Below are positions 26,303 to 33,983 of a stretch of 64,000 bases of DNA, in pieces. How positions within the stretch are numbered: position 1 is the first letter of the stretch; the number at the start of each line of letters is the position of its first letter. The notes beneath the pieces were generated by a model. That model was given only the letters and a program-made list of their open reading frames with translations. It was not told where the DNA came from and did not search any database. The stretch comes from Catellatospora tritici (lineage in GTDB: Bacteria; Actinomycetota; Actinomycetes; Mycobacteriales; Micromonosporaceae), in assembly GCF_019083965.1 (NCBI RefSeq), contig NZ_JAHRCY010000005.1, positions 62,001-126,000 of the forward strand. Direction: 5' to 3'. The position numbers and the translations under genes were made by a program.

Positions 26303-29300
26303 TCAGGAAGCCGCGGCCAGCACTCGCGCGGCCCGTTCCGCGCCTGGCGTGTGCTCGAGCGCATCCTGCTCGGCCAGCGCCCTGCGGGCCTGCTGCGCGG
26401 CCGCCGCGCGGTCGCCCGCGGCGAGCAGGATCTCGGCGAGGACCGTGCGGGCCTGCCCGGCCAGCAGCTCGTACTCACAGGCCAGCGCGGTGTCCAGCGC
26501 CTGGCGGGCGGTGGCGGCGGCCTCGTCGAGGCGGCCCTGGCGCCGTAGCAGATCGGCGTACAGAGTCTGCGTCTCCACCTCGGAGTGGCGCATCCCGATC
26601 TGCGCGTTGGTGCGCAGCGCCGCCTCGATCATCGCCTCGGCCCGGTCCAGGCGCTGCTGCTCCAGCAGCACCCTGGCCAGCATGTACTCCCCGTGCGCCT
26701 TGACCTGGGGATGGGTCGCCTCGACGAGGGCCCGCTCGGCCCGCTCGGCGTCGGCGAGGGCGGCGTCGAGCTGCCCCTGGGCCAGGCCGACCGCCGCGCG
26801 GGTGATCCGCGCCGACGCCTCGACGACCGGGTTGTCGGCGTCGGCGATCTGCGCCATCGCCTGCGCCACCAGGTCGGCCGCGCGGGGTGTGTCGCCCAGC
26901 AGCAGGCAGACCTCGGCCAGGTTGAACAGCCCGACCGCCAGCTCGACGCCCGGACCGAGCTGCTTGTTGGCGTCCTCGAAACGCTGGGCCGCCTCGGGCA
27001 GGTGCCCGCGTAGTAGGGCCAGCAGCGACAGCCGTCCGCTGGCCACGGCCACGCTGTGCTCGGCGCCCAGCGTCTGGGCGATCTCCAGCGCTTCGCGGCT
27101 GTACTGCGCGGACTGTCCGAGGTTGCCGGCGGTGAGGTGCGCGGTGCCCAGCAGGCTGGCGGTGGTCAGCCGCCCGAGCGGCCAGTCCAGTTTCTCGACG
27201 ATGGCCCTGGCTCGCTCGCCGGCGGCGATAGCCTCGGCGTGGCGGTCCATCATGTACATGGCGTTGGTCTGGCCGAGGTGCATCGCCACCTGGGCGCGCA
27301 GGTCGCCGGTGTGCTCGGCCGCCTCCAGCGCGGCCGACCCGGCCTGGACCAGGTCGATCGGCGCCCGGTAGGCCAGGTAGGGGCGCAGCGCGTCGGCCAG
27401 CACGCTGGCCTGCGGCAGCCGCAGCACGGCCGCCCGGACGATCAGGCTGACCAGGGCGGCCCGCTCGGTGTCGAGCCAGGCCGCCGCCTCCGGCCGGCTC
27501 GCGTACACCACGGTCACCGGCGGGGCCTCGCGCATGCGGGCCATGTTCGGGTCCAGCACCCGGGCGGCGGCGTCGGCCTGCTCCAGATACCAGTCGGTGA
27601 GCCTGGTGAACGCCCCGAGGGTGGCCGTCTCGCCGTCGACCTGCTCGCACAGTGACTCGGCGTACTCGCGCAGGAGGTCGTGCATGGTGAAGCGTCCCGG
27701 AACGGTCTCGGTGACCAGGTGGGCGTCGGCGAGGTGGCGCAGCCCTCGCTCCGCCTGCTCCGCGTCGACTCCGGCGAGCGCGGCCGCGGCCGCGCTCGGG
27801 AAGTCCAGTCCTGGCACCAGCCCCAGCCGCCGGAACAGCTCCTGATCGGCCGGGCTCAGGGCGCGGTAGGAGTGCTCGAACACCATCCGTACGGCGGTCT
27901 GCGGGTCGTCGTGGATGGCCAGGCCGCCGAGCCGGTCGCTGTCGGACAGCTCGGCCACCAGCCCGGCGACGTCGGCGCGGGGGTCGGCGGTGAGCCGGGC
28001 CGCGGCGATGCGCAGCGCCAGCGGCAGGTATCCGCACAGCCGTGCGAGCGCGTCCAGCCCTGCCGCGTCGGTGCCCACCCGGTCCGGCCCGATGATCTCG
28101 GCGAGCAGGCGCACCGACTCCGCGGCGCTGAGCACGTCGAGGTGCAGCAGCGCCGCACCCTCCTGCGCGACCAGCCCCGCCAGCGCATCGCGGCTGGTCA
28201 CGATTACAGTGGTGGTGTCGTCACCGGGCAGCAGCGGCCGTACCTGGGCGGCGTTGTGGGCGTTGTCCAGCACGATCAGCATGCGCTTACCGGCCAGCAG
28301 CGACCGGTACAGCCCGGCCGCGCTCTCGACGTCGAGGGGGATCCGATCGGGCGCCACGCCCAGCGCGCCGAGCAGGACGGCCAGCGCGTCGGCGGCCCGC
28401 AGCGGTGCCGCGGTGTCGAACCCGCGCAGGTTGACGAAGAGCTGGCCGTCGGGGAAGCGCGCGGCGTGCTGGTGTGCCCAGTGCAGGGCCAGCGCGGTCT
28501 TGCCCACGCCGCCGATGCCCGCGATGCCGCTGATCACCACGGTCTGCCGGCCGTCCCGTCCCGCCTCGACCCCGTCGGTGAGCCGGGCCAGCTCGGCGGC
28601 GCGGCCGACGAAGTCGGGGATGCGGCGCGGCAGGGTGCGCGGCGCGGGCGGGCCGCTCACCGCGACGGCCGCCGGCGCGGGCAACTCCAGCCCCGGATCG
28701 TCGTTGAGGATCCGCAGGTGCAGCTCGTGCAGATCGCGGCCCGGCTCCACACCCAGCTCGGCGACGAGCAGTTCGCGGGTGCGGCGGAACGTGGCCAGCG
28801 CCTCCGCGGGCTGGGCGTTGCGGTACAGCGCCAGCATGTGCAGCGCGATCAGCCGCTCGCGCAGCGGGTGTGCCTGCGCCAGCTCGGCCAGCTCGCCGAC
28901 CGCCCGGCGGTGGCGGCCGAGGCTCAGGTCGGCTTCCAGGCACGCCTCCCACGCCTGTAGCCGCAGCTCGGCGAGCCCGGCGCCCAGCCGGTCGCGCAGC
29001 CTGTCGGAGATGTCGCCGGCCAGCAGCGGCCCGCGCCACCATGCCAGCGCCTCGCGCAGGGTCGCCGCCCGGTCGGCCGGGTCAGGGTCGGCCAGCGCCT
29101 GCTCGGTGCGGGCGCGGAAGATGTGCGCGTCGACAGCCTCGGGCCGAACCTGGGCCTGGTACCCGTCGCCGCGCGCCAGCAGTTGCACCCCGAAGCGGCC
29201 GTCGCGGTCCGGGTCGAGCGCGGACCGCAGCCGCGACATGTAGATCTGCAGGATCGAACGCCCGGTCGCCGGGGGTTCGGCGTCCCAGATGAGGTCCACC

Positions 29301-29440
29301 AGCCGGTCGGCCGGCACCACGCTGCCCGCCTCCAGCAGGAGGATGCCGAGCAGGCACCGCTCCGCCCGCCGTCGGCCCAGATCGAGGGACCTGCCCTCGT
29401 GGCGTGCCTCGAGGGGGCCCAGCAACAGGAAGTCGACCAT
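26303..29440 (-). CDS. SARP/AfsR-type transcriptional regulator with NB-ARC and TPR domains
   Basis: 1045 residues from the ATG at 29440. Domains in order: OmpR-like winged helix (about 1-90, with GRRRAERCLLGILLLEAG and SILQIYMSRLRSALD); bacterial transcriptional activation domain (about 97-245, with LVAELGVEPGRDLHELH); NB-ARC ATPase (about 275-560) with P-loop GIGGVGKTALA and Walker B MLIVLDN; and TPR repeats (about 700-1045). This is the AfsR/DnrI-like large SARP layout; SARPs activate secondary-metabolite operons by binding direct heptamer repeats near -35. It is divergent from the Tat nucleotidase gene and not next to a biosynthetic operon; the NRPS/PKS cluster 14 kb away is a possible but unproven target. 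Confidence 0.92.
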   Translation of the reverse strand: MVDFLLLGPLEARHEGRSLDLGRRRAERCLLGILLLEAGSVVPADRLVDLIWDAEPPATGRSILQIYMSRLRSALDPDRDGRFGVQLLARGDGYQAQVRPEAVDAHIFRARTEQALADPDPADRAATLREALAWWRGPLLAGDISDRLRDRLGAGLAELRLQAWEACLEADLSLGRHRRAVGELAELAQAHPLRERLIALHMLALYRNAQPAEALATFRRTRELLVAELGVEPGRDLHELHLRILNDDPGLELPAPAAVAVSGPPAPRTLPRRIPDFVGRAAELARLTDGVEAGRDGRQTVVISGIAGIGGVGKTALALHWAHQHAARFPDGQLFVNLRGFDTAAPLRAADALAVLLGALGVAPDRIPLDVESAAGLYRSLLAGKRMLIVLDNAHNAAQVRPLLPGDDTTTVIVTSRDALAGLVAQEGAALLHLDVLSAAESVRLLAEIIGPDRVGTDAAGLDALARLCGYLPLALRIAAARLTADPRADVAGLVAELSDSDRLGGLAIHDDPQTAVRMVFEHSYRALSPADQELFRRLGLVPGLDFPSAAAAALAGVDAEQAERGLRHLADAHLVTETVPGRFTMHDLLREYAESLCEQVDGETATLGAFTRLTDWYLEQADAAARVLDPNMARMREAPPVTVVYASRPEAAAWLDTERAALVSLIVRAAVLRLPQASVLADALRPYLAYRAPIDLVQAGSAALEAAEHTGDLRAQVAMHLGQTNAMYMMDRHAEAIAAGERARAIVEKLDWPLGRLTTASLLGTAHLTAGNLGQSAQYSREALEIAQTLGAEHSVAVASGRLSLLALLRGHLPEAAQRFEDANKQLGPGVELAVGLFNLAEVCLLLGDTPRAADLVAQAMAQIADADNPVVEASARITRAAVGLAQGQLDAALADAERAERALVEATHPQVKAHGEYMLARVLLEQQRLDRAEAMIEAALRTNAQIGMRHSEVETQTLYADLLRRQGRLDEAAATARQALDTALACEYELLAGQARTVLAEILLAAGDRAAAAQQARRALAEQDALEHTPGAERAARVLAAAS

Positions 29441-29780
29441 GGAGCGCACCGTAGCCGACCGCTGCCGAGCGCCTGCCACCGGTGTTAAGCCGGTGGTAAG
29501 GGCGGCACCGCAAGCTCTGTGGCACAGGCACGGACTGCCGCCACGGGGGTGGGCAGCACGGCGCCTCCACTCGAGGCCCGGCCGGGGTAAGCCCCTGGCC
29601 GGGCCCGTGCACGTGCGCGGCATGGCCGCTGATCGCCGAGCCGGCGGCCCGCACCTTCCCGCTGAAAGTTGGACATGCGGCTATGCGTCCATGCCGATCG
29701 GATGGCGAGCTGATCACCCGTTTGACTAGGGTGCGTGGTGGCGCCCCACCGGGCGCGACCCCCTCGGAAAGGCACTAGAG
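29441..29780. other. 340-bp divergent intergenic region (SARP / nucleotidase)
   Basis: This gap must hold promoters for both flanking genes. It contains a short inverted repeat, CCACCGG (29476-29482) and CCGGTGG (29490-29496), near the SARP start. I see no confident -35/-10 pair and no small open frame with good codon use. Confidence 0.4.
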
Positions 29781-31571
29781 ATGACCCCACCCTCCGGCAT
29801 GCCGTCCCGGCGGCAGCTGCTCACCGGCGCGGCCGCGGCCGCCGTCGTGGGCCCGCTGGCCGTCGCCGCTCCGGCGCAGGCAGGCGGGCAGCCCCAGACC
29901 TACGATCTGACGGTCCTGGGCACCTCCGACACCCACGGCAACGTCTTCAACTGGGACTACTACCGCGACAAGGAGTACGACGACAGCGCGCACAACGACG
30001 TCGGCGTCGCGAAGGTCGCCACCCTGGTCAACCAGATCCGCGCCGAGCGCCGGGGCAAGGCCACGCTGGTCCTCGACGCCGGCGACACCATTCAGGGCAC
30101 CCCGCTGGCGACGTTCTACGCCAAGCAGCAGCCGATCACCTCGACCGGTGAGCGGCACCCGATGGCGCGGGCGATGAACGTCATCGACTACGACGCCGTG
30201 ACGCTGGGTAACCACGAGTTCAACTACGGCCTGCCGCTGCTCGACCTGTGGATCAAGCAGCTGGGCTTCCCGGCGCTGGCCGCCAACGCGGTCCAGGCCC
30301 GCAGCGGCCAGCCCGCGTTCACGCCGTACGTCATCAAGAAGGTATCGCTCGGTCCGGACGCGCCGTCGCTGCGGGTCGGCATCCTCGGCCTGACCAACCC
30401 GGGCGTGGCGATCTGGGACCGGGCCAACGTCGAGGGTGTGCTGCGCTTCGAGGACATGATCGCCACCGCGGCCAAGTACGTCCCGATCATGCGCGACCGC
30501 GGCGCCGACATCATCCTGATCTCCGCGCACGGCGGTGACAGCGGCGTGTCCAGCTACGGCACCGAGCTGCCCAACGAGAACCCGACCGCGCTCATCGCGC
30601 AGCAGGTGCCGGGCATCGACGCGATCCTGTTCGGCCACGCGCACAGCGAGATCGTGGAGAAGTTCGTCACCAACACGCAGACCGGCGAGCAGGTGCTGAC
30701 CTCCGAGCCGTCCAAGTGGGGCCAGCGGGTCACCCGGATGGACTTCACGCTCAGCCGCGAGCGCGGCCGCTGGAAGGTCGTCAGCAAGCACGCGACGATG
30801 CTCAACACCAACACCGTGGTCGAGGACCCGGCGGTCGTCGCGGCGGTGCGGGCCCAGCACGACACGACGGTGGCCTACATCAACCAGGTGGTCGCCACCT
30901 CGGTCGTCGAGCTGTCGGCGGCGGAGTCCCGCTACCGCGACACGCCGATCCTGGACTTCATCAACAACGTGCAGGCCGAGACCGTGGCCGCCGCGCTGGC
31001 CTCGACCTCGTACGCGGGCCTGCCGGTGCTGTCGATCTCGGCGCCGTTCAGCCGCACCGCGCTCTTCCCGGCGGGCGACGTCAAGATCAAGGACGTCGCG
31101 GGGCTGTACATCTACGACAACACCCTCGAAGCGGTGGTGCTGACCGGCGCCGAGGTGCGTGCCTACCTGGAGTACTCGGCGAAGTACTTCCGCACGTTCG
31201 CCCCGGGGGAGACGGTCGACCCGGCCGTGATCAGCGACCCGGCGGTGCCGGACTACAACTACGACACGCTGTCCGGCGTCGACTACGACATCGACATCAG
31301 CAAGCCGGTGGGGCAGCGGATCGTGGCGCTGTACCACGGCGGCACGACCACGCCGGTGGCCGACGCCGACCAGTTCGTGGTCGCGGTGAACAACTACCGG
31401 CGCAGTGGCGGCGGCGGCTTCCCCGGCATCGTCAAGCCGCAGGTCTACAACGCCCAGCAGGAGATCCGCCAGCTGCTCATCGACTGGGCACAGGCCAAGG
31501 GCGTCATCGACCCGGCCGACTTCTTCCAGCCGAACTGGCGCCTGGTCCGCGCGGGCGTTCCGGTCTTCTGA
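29781..31571 (+). CDS. Tat-exported 5'-nucleotidase / 2',3'-cyclic phosphodiesterase family protein
   Basis: 596 residues. The signal peptide has a twin-arginine motif (SRRQLLTG, about 9-16) followed by a hydrophobic core and an AQA cleavage site, so it is exported folded by Tat. The metallophosphoesterase domain shows TSDTHGN (about 48-54), DAGDTIQG (about 99-106), GNHEF (about 140), ISAHGGD (about 250) and GHAHSE (about 285). The C-terminal 5'-nucleotidase substrate domain ends in NNYRRSGGGGFP. The enzyme hydrolyses extracellular nucleotides or cyclic nucleotides for phosphate and nucleoside uptake. It is a single-gene unit with a strong terminator. Confidence 0.93.
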   Translation: MTPPSGMPSRRQLLTGAAAAAVVGPLAVAAPAQAGGQPQTYDLTVLGTSDTHGNVFNWDYYRDKEYDDSAHNDVGVAKVATLVNQIRAERRGKATLVLDAGDTIQGTPLATFYAKQQPITSTGERHPMARAMNVIDYDAVTLGNHEFNYGLPLLDLWIKQLGFPALAANAVQARSGQPAFTPYVIKKVSLGPDAPSLRVGILGLTNPGVAIWDRANVEGVLRFEDMIATAAKYVPIMRDRGADIILISAHGGDSGVSSYGTELPNENPTALIAQQVPGIDAILFGHAHSEIVEKFVTNTQTGEQVLTSEPSKWGQRVTRMDFTLSRERGRWKVVSKHATMLNTNTVVEDPAVVAAVRAQHDTTVAYINQVVATSVVELSAAESRYRDTPILDFINNVQAETVAAALASTSYAGLPVLSISAPFSRTALFPAGDVKIKDVAGLYIYDNTLEAVVLTGAEVRAYLEYSAKYFRTFAPGETVDPAVISDPAVPDYNYDTLSGVDYDIDISKPVGQRIVALYHGGTTTPVADADQFVVAVNNYRRSGGGGFPGIVKPQVYNAQQEIRQLLIDWAQAKGVIDPADFFQPNWRLVRAGVPVF

Positions 31572-31586
31572 TCTGCGCCGCTTCCT

Positions 31587-31622
31587 GAAGCCGTTCCGCC
31601 CGACTCCGGGCGGGACGGCTTC
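31587..31622 (+). terminator. Rho-independent terminator of the nucleotidase gene
   Basis: GAAGCCGTTCCGCCCG (31587-31602) pairs with CGGGCGGGACGGCTTC (31607-31622) with one G-T wobble and a four-base loop, and is followed by TTCCTTC. This is the strongest classical terminator in the window. Confidence 0.88.
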
Positions 31623-31643
31623 TTCCTTCGGTCGCGTGGCAGG

Positions 31644-32096
31644 TCAGGCGACCGCCGCCGATGCCTCGTGGAAGTCCTTGAACGTGAACGCCTCCGGACC
31701 CGCGCCCTGCTCGCGCAGCCGGCTCAGCCGCACCATGCCCTCGTCGGCCGTCGGCAGATGCTGCTCGGGAATCCACCACATCACGCTGCTGACCTCCAGC
31801 GACCGCTGGAACCACTCGCGGCGCCGCTGCAGCACCGCCAGGTGCCGGGTCCGGTAGACGTAGTTCCACAGGTCGTCGCGGGTGCGCCAGACCGACATGT
31901 TGAGCAGCAGGTCGTCGCCGAAATCATGGATGTAGGTCGCGGTCGGGTCGGTCTCGGACGCCTTGAGGCGCCACACGAAGCCGGATGCCTCGTCGGCGAG
32001 GGCGTTGACCGGTTCGAGCAGGGCGATGAACTCGGCGATTTCCGGGGCGTCGACGGGCGCGATGAGGTGCCCGACGTTCAGCTGCGCGAGATGCAT
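31644..32096 (-). CDS. DUF3291 family protein
   Basis: 150 residues from the ATG at 32096; a GTG at 32102 in the same frame is also possible and neither has a strong ribosome site. The family hallmarks are visible: start HLAQLNVGHL, SGFVWRL near 43, then a WxxxxxLWNYVYRTRH segment near 75 and VMWWIPEQHLPTADEGM near 108. The fold is a dimeric alpha/beta barrel related to antibiotic monooxygenases, but no reaction is known. It lies 32 bp after the HTH regulator gene in the same direction, so that regulator may control it. Confidence 0.8.
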   Translation of the reverse strand: MHLAQLNVGHLIAPVDAPEIAEFIALLEPVNALADEASGFVWRLKASETDPTATYIHDFGDDLLLNMSVWRTRDDLWNYVYRTRHLAVLQRRREWFQRSLEVSSVMWWIPEQHLPTADEGMVRLSRLREQGAGPEAFTFKDFHEASAAVA

Positions 32097-32128
32097 ACCC
32101 ACAGCAGATCACCGGCAGTGATTCTATG

Positions 32129-32755
32129 TCAACAATTTTTGTTTTTAGAGAAGGAGACGCAGCATTCGTCGGGGCGGGGATCCAATTCGGCCGTCGCGTC
32201 CGCACCGGCCAGGCCCTGGCACAGGGCCAGGTTCATCGCACACACCAGCAGCGGCTGATCCCGCGCGACCTGGTGGAACGGGCAGTTGCGCAGCCGCACC
32301 CGGTCACCGTCGGCATAGGGCTCGTAGCCCCGGTCCCGCAGCGTCTGGTGCCACGCGCCGGGCTGGTGCAGCCGCCGCCCGGCGGCACCGGCCGCCGCGA
32401 TGGCCCGGTCGTCGGCGTCGAGGTCGTGCACGACCTCGGCCAGCAGGCCCGCCAACTGCTCGTAGTCGCGCTCGGGCAGGGTGACCTTGCGCGCGGTACG
32501 GGCGCGGCGGTAGACCTTCGCCGGGCGGCCGCCGCCCGGACCCGGCTTGGCGTCGGTCAGTCGCATGAAGTCGATCTCCAGCAGCCCGGCCTCGGCGAGC
32601 TTGTCCAGGTGGAAGGCGGCCAGCGTACGGGAGATGCCAGCCGCCTGCCCTGCCTCCTCGCGCCCGACCGGGCGCCCCTGGGCCGCGACAAATTCATACA
32701 GCGCCCGGCGGACCGGGTCGTGGAGTGCGGCCACCGCGTCGAGATCGTCGTTCAC
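32129..32755 (-). CDS. Winged-helix (ArsR/COG2345-like) regulator with a Cys-rich C-terminus
   Basis: 208 residues from the GTG at 32755. Residues about 8-65 form a winged helix (HDPVRRALYEFVAAQ, GISRTLAAFHLDKLAEAGLL). The C-terminal part holds conserved-looking cysteines in NCPF, LVCAMNLALCQG and ECCVSF. This N-terminal HTH plus C-terminal Cys pattern recalls SufR-type iron-sulphur regulators of COG2345, but cluster binding is only inferred. It precedes DUF3291 by 32 bp. Codons near the 3' end are unusually A/T-rich (the SKNKNC tail), unlike the rest of the gene. Confidence 0.8.
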   Translation of the reverse strand: MNDDLDAVAALHDPVRRALYEFVAAQGRPVGREEAGQAAGISRTLAAFHLDKLAEAGLLEIDFMRLTDAKPGPGGGRPAKVYRRARTARKVTLPERDYEQLAGLLAEVVHDLDADDRAIAAAGAAGRRLHQPGAWHQTLRDRGYEPYADGDRVRLRNCPFHQVARDQPLLVCAMNLALCQGLAGADATAELDPRPDECCVSFSKNKNC

Positions 32756-32903
32756 CCTGGAAGTGTGCCCGTCGCGCCCGTCGTGGTGGCGCGGGGTCGG
32801 CCGACACGTTCGGCTTGCCGGGAGCACGGTCCCTGTCCGCTCGCCGTGAGATCACGGCTGCCGCCTGTCGGCGGCCGGAAACGCACCCCTGGCGACCTTG
32901 GGC

Positions 32904-33440
32904 TCAGGCGGACGGCGTGACCGGGGACCGCAGGCCGAGCCACTGCTCGGCATCCCAGGCATGGAACCGCTCCACCTCGGTGAAGCCCAGCTTCACCGCC
33001 AGCCGCATCGAGCTGACGTTGGCGGTCTGGGTGGCGAGCACCACCGGCTCGCCGGGCAGGGCGCTGTCGAACCAGTCGAGTGCCGCCGCGCACGCCTCGG
33101 CGGCGTACCCGAATCCCCACGCCCGCGGCAGGAACAGGTAACCGAGGTCGGCCTTGCCCACGGCGGCCGGGCGGTGCTTCGTCGCTCTCCTGAGCAGGAT
33201 CAGGCCGATCATCGCCCCGTCGAGCTCAACGACGAAACTCCCGGGCGCCCGCTCGGGCACCTCGGGCAGCTCGCGCTCAAGCTCGGGTCGCGGTCGAGGG
33301 CCGCCGAGGTAGGTGTGGACCTCGGGCGAGGCCAGCAGCTCGATGAACACCGCACGGTCCCGGGCCTCGGACTCGCGAAGCACGAGCCGCTCGGTCCTGA
33401 TCGGCTCGGGCGGCCAGGCGACGACGCCCAAGGCTGACAT
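32904..33440 (-). CDS. GNAT acetyltransferase, RimJ/RimL type
   Basis: 178 residues. The N-terminus has IRTERLVLRESEARD, the usual start of ribosomal-protein-type N-acetyltransferases, followed by YLGGPR, DLGYLFLPRAWGFGYAAEA (acetyl-CoA pyrophosphate loop region, here G-F-G-Y-A) and TANVSSMRLAVKLGF. It acetylates an alpha-amino group or small molecule with acetyl-CoA in the cytoplasm; the substrate is unknown. It seems to be a single gene. Its upstream region also holds the leader of the possible small protein gene on the other strand. Confidence 0.88.
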   Translation of the reverse strand: MSALGVVAWPPEPIRTERLVLRESEARDRAVFIELLASPEVHTYLGGPRPRPELERELPEVPERAPGSFVVELDGAMIGLILLRRATKHRPAAVGKADLGYLFLPRAWGFGYAAEACAAALDWFDSALPGEPVVLATQTANVSSMRLAVKLGFTEVERFHAWDAEQWLGLRSPVTPSA

Positions 33441-33789
33441 GCGCGCAGCCTAACAGCCGAGCGACGCAGGCGAGGGTGCGTCGTTTCCCGTTGACCGACC
33501 GGCAGCGTCGCTCAACAAGAAAAGTACCTTTCGAATGGATGGCGACATCTGCCCGTGTGACGCTCGCGAGACCCGATGAGAACACTGCGGACGGCGGCTG
33601 GGGCGGGAATTTCAGGCAAGGCGGAGGCGTGTGTTTCGGCCTGTCGGAACAGGCCTCTTCGGCAACGTTTCCAGGATGGGTCGGACGGTTTTTCCCATGG
33701 GCATCACACCTGCGGTCCGGCCGGTCATCGGGGACGGTGTACCGAAGCCGAATATGTGACGTGAAGGGGATGAGTGACGACTGTACGAA
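33441..33789. other. 349-bp intergenic region of lower GC with a hairpin
   Basis: This stretch has visibly more A and T than the genes around it. It contains a perfect small hairpin, GGCCTGT (33638-33644) and ACAGGCC (33649-33655) with loop CGGA, then ATGGG and CCCAT halves near 33677-33700. An open frame from 33476 crosses it but has poor codon use. It probably contains the promoter and leader for the small frame at 33790, and the promoter of the GNAT gene on the other strand. Confidence 0.45.
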
Positions 33790-33924
33790 GTGGAGTGGCA
33801 CCACGATTATTGGTTGCAGAAGATGATGATCATGATGATTCAGAGGATGGAGGCGATGGTCGCGTTCTGCGAGACGGTCCGGAACATGATGCACGGCGAC
33901 TTCCGGACTTTCTCGGCGGCCTGA
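33790..33924 (+). CDS. Possible small Met-rich protein, 44 residues
   Basis: This is a short frame from GTG 33790 to TGA 33922-33924, bounded upstream by an in-frame TGA at 33775. 40 of its 44 sense codons end in G or C, typical of real genes here, while the DNA just upstream is much less GC-biased. The peptide is unusual: an aromatic/His start (EWHHDYW), then KMMIMMIQRMEAM, one Cys and another Met pair, with eight Met in all. A terminator-like hairpin follows at once. CTG 33781, downstream of AAGGGGAT, is another possible start. No homologue is known to me; function unknown. A membrane-associated or metal-binding peptide would fit the composition, but that is speculation. Confidence 0.45.
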   Translation: MEWHHDYWLQKMMIMMIQRMEAMVAFCETVRNMMHGDFRTFSAA

Positions 33925-33927
33925 AAA

Positions 33928-33956
33928 CGCCGCGACCGGGGACTCCCGGAACGGCG
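33928..33956. terminator. Terminator-like hairpin after the small frame
   Basis: CCGGG (33936-33940) and CCCGG (33945-33949) close a GACT loop. The flanking CGCCG (33928-33932) and CGGCG (33952-33956) extend the stem across small internal bulges. It sits between the small + strand frame and the convergent sigma-factor gene and may serve both. Confidence 0.55.
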
Positions 33957-33983
33957 GAAAGTGACGCGGGCACCCGACCAGGC

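Noticed and set aside
29441..29623. N-terminal extension of the SARP regulator to 29623
   Set aside because: The added residues are Arg/Pro/Cys-rich and unlike SARP starts; MVDFLLLGPLE at 29440 is the normal beginning.
33476..33826. 116-residue open frame on the plus strand upstream of the small Met-rich frame
   Set aside because: Codon use is not typical of this genome, no ribosome site precedes the ATG, and it overlaps the better-supported frame at 33790.
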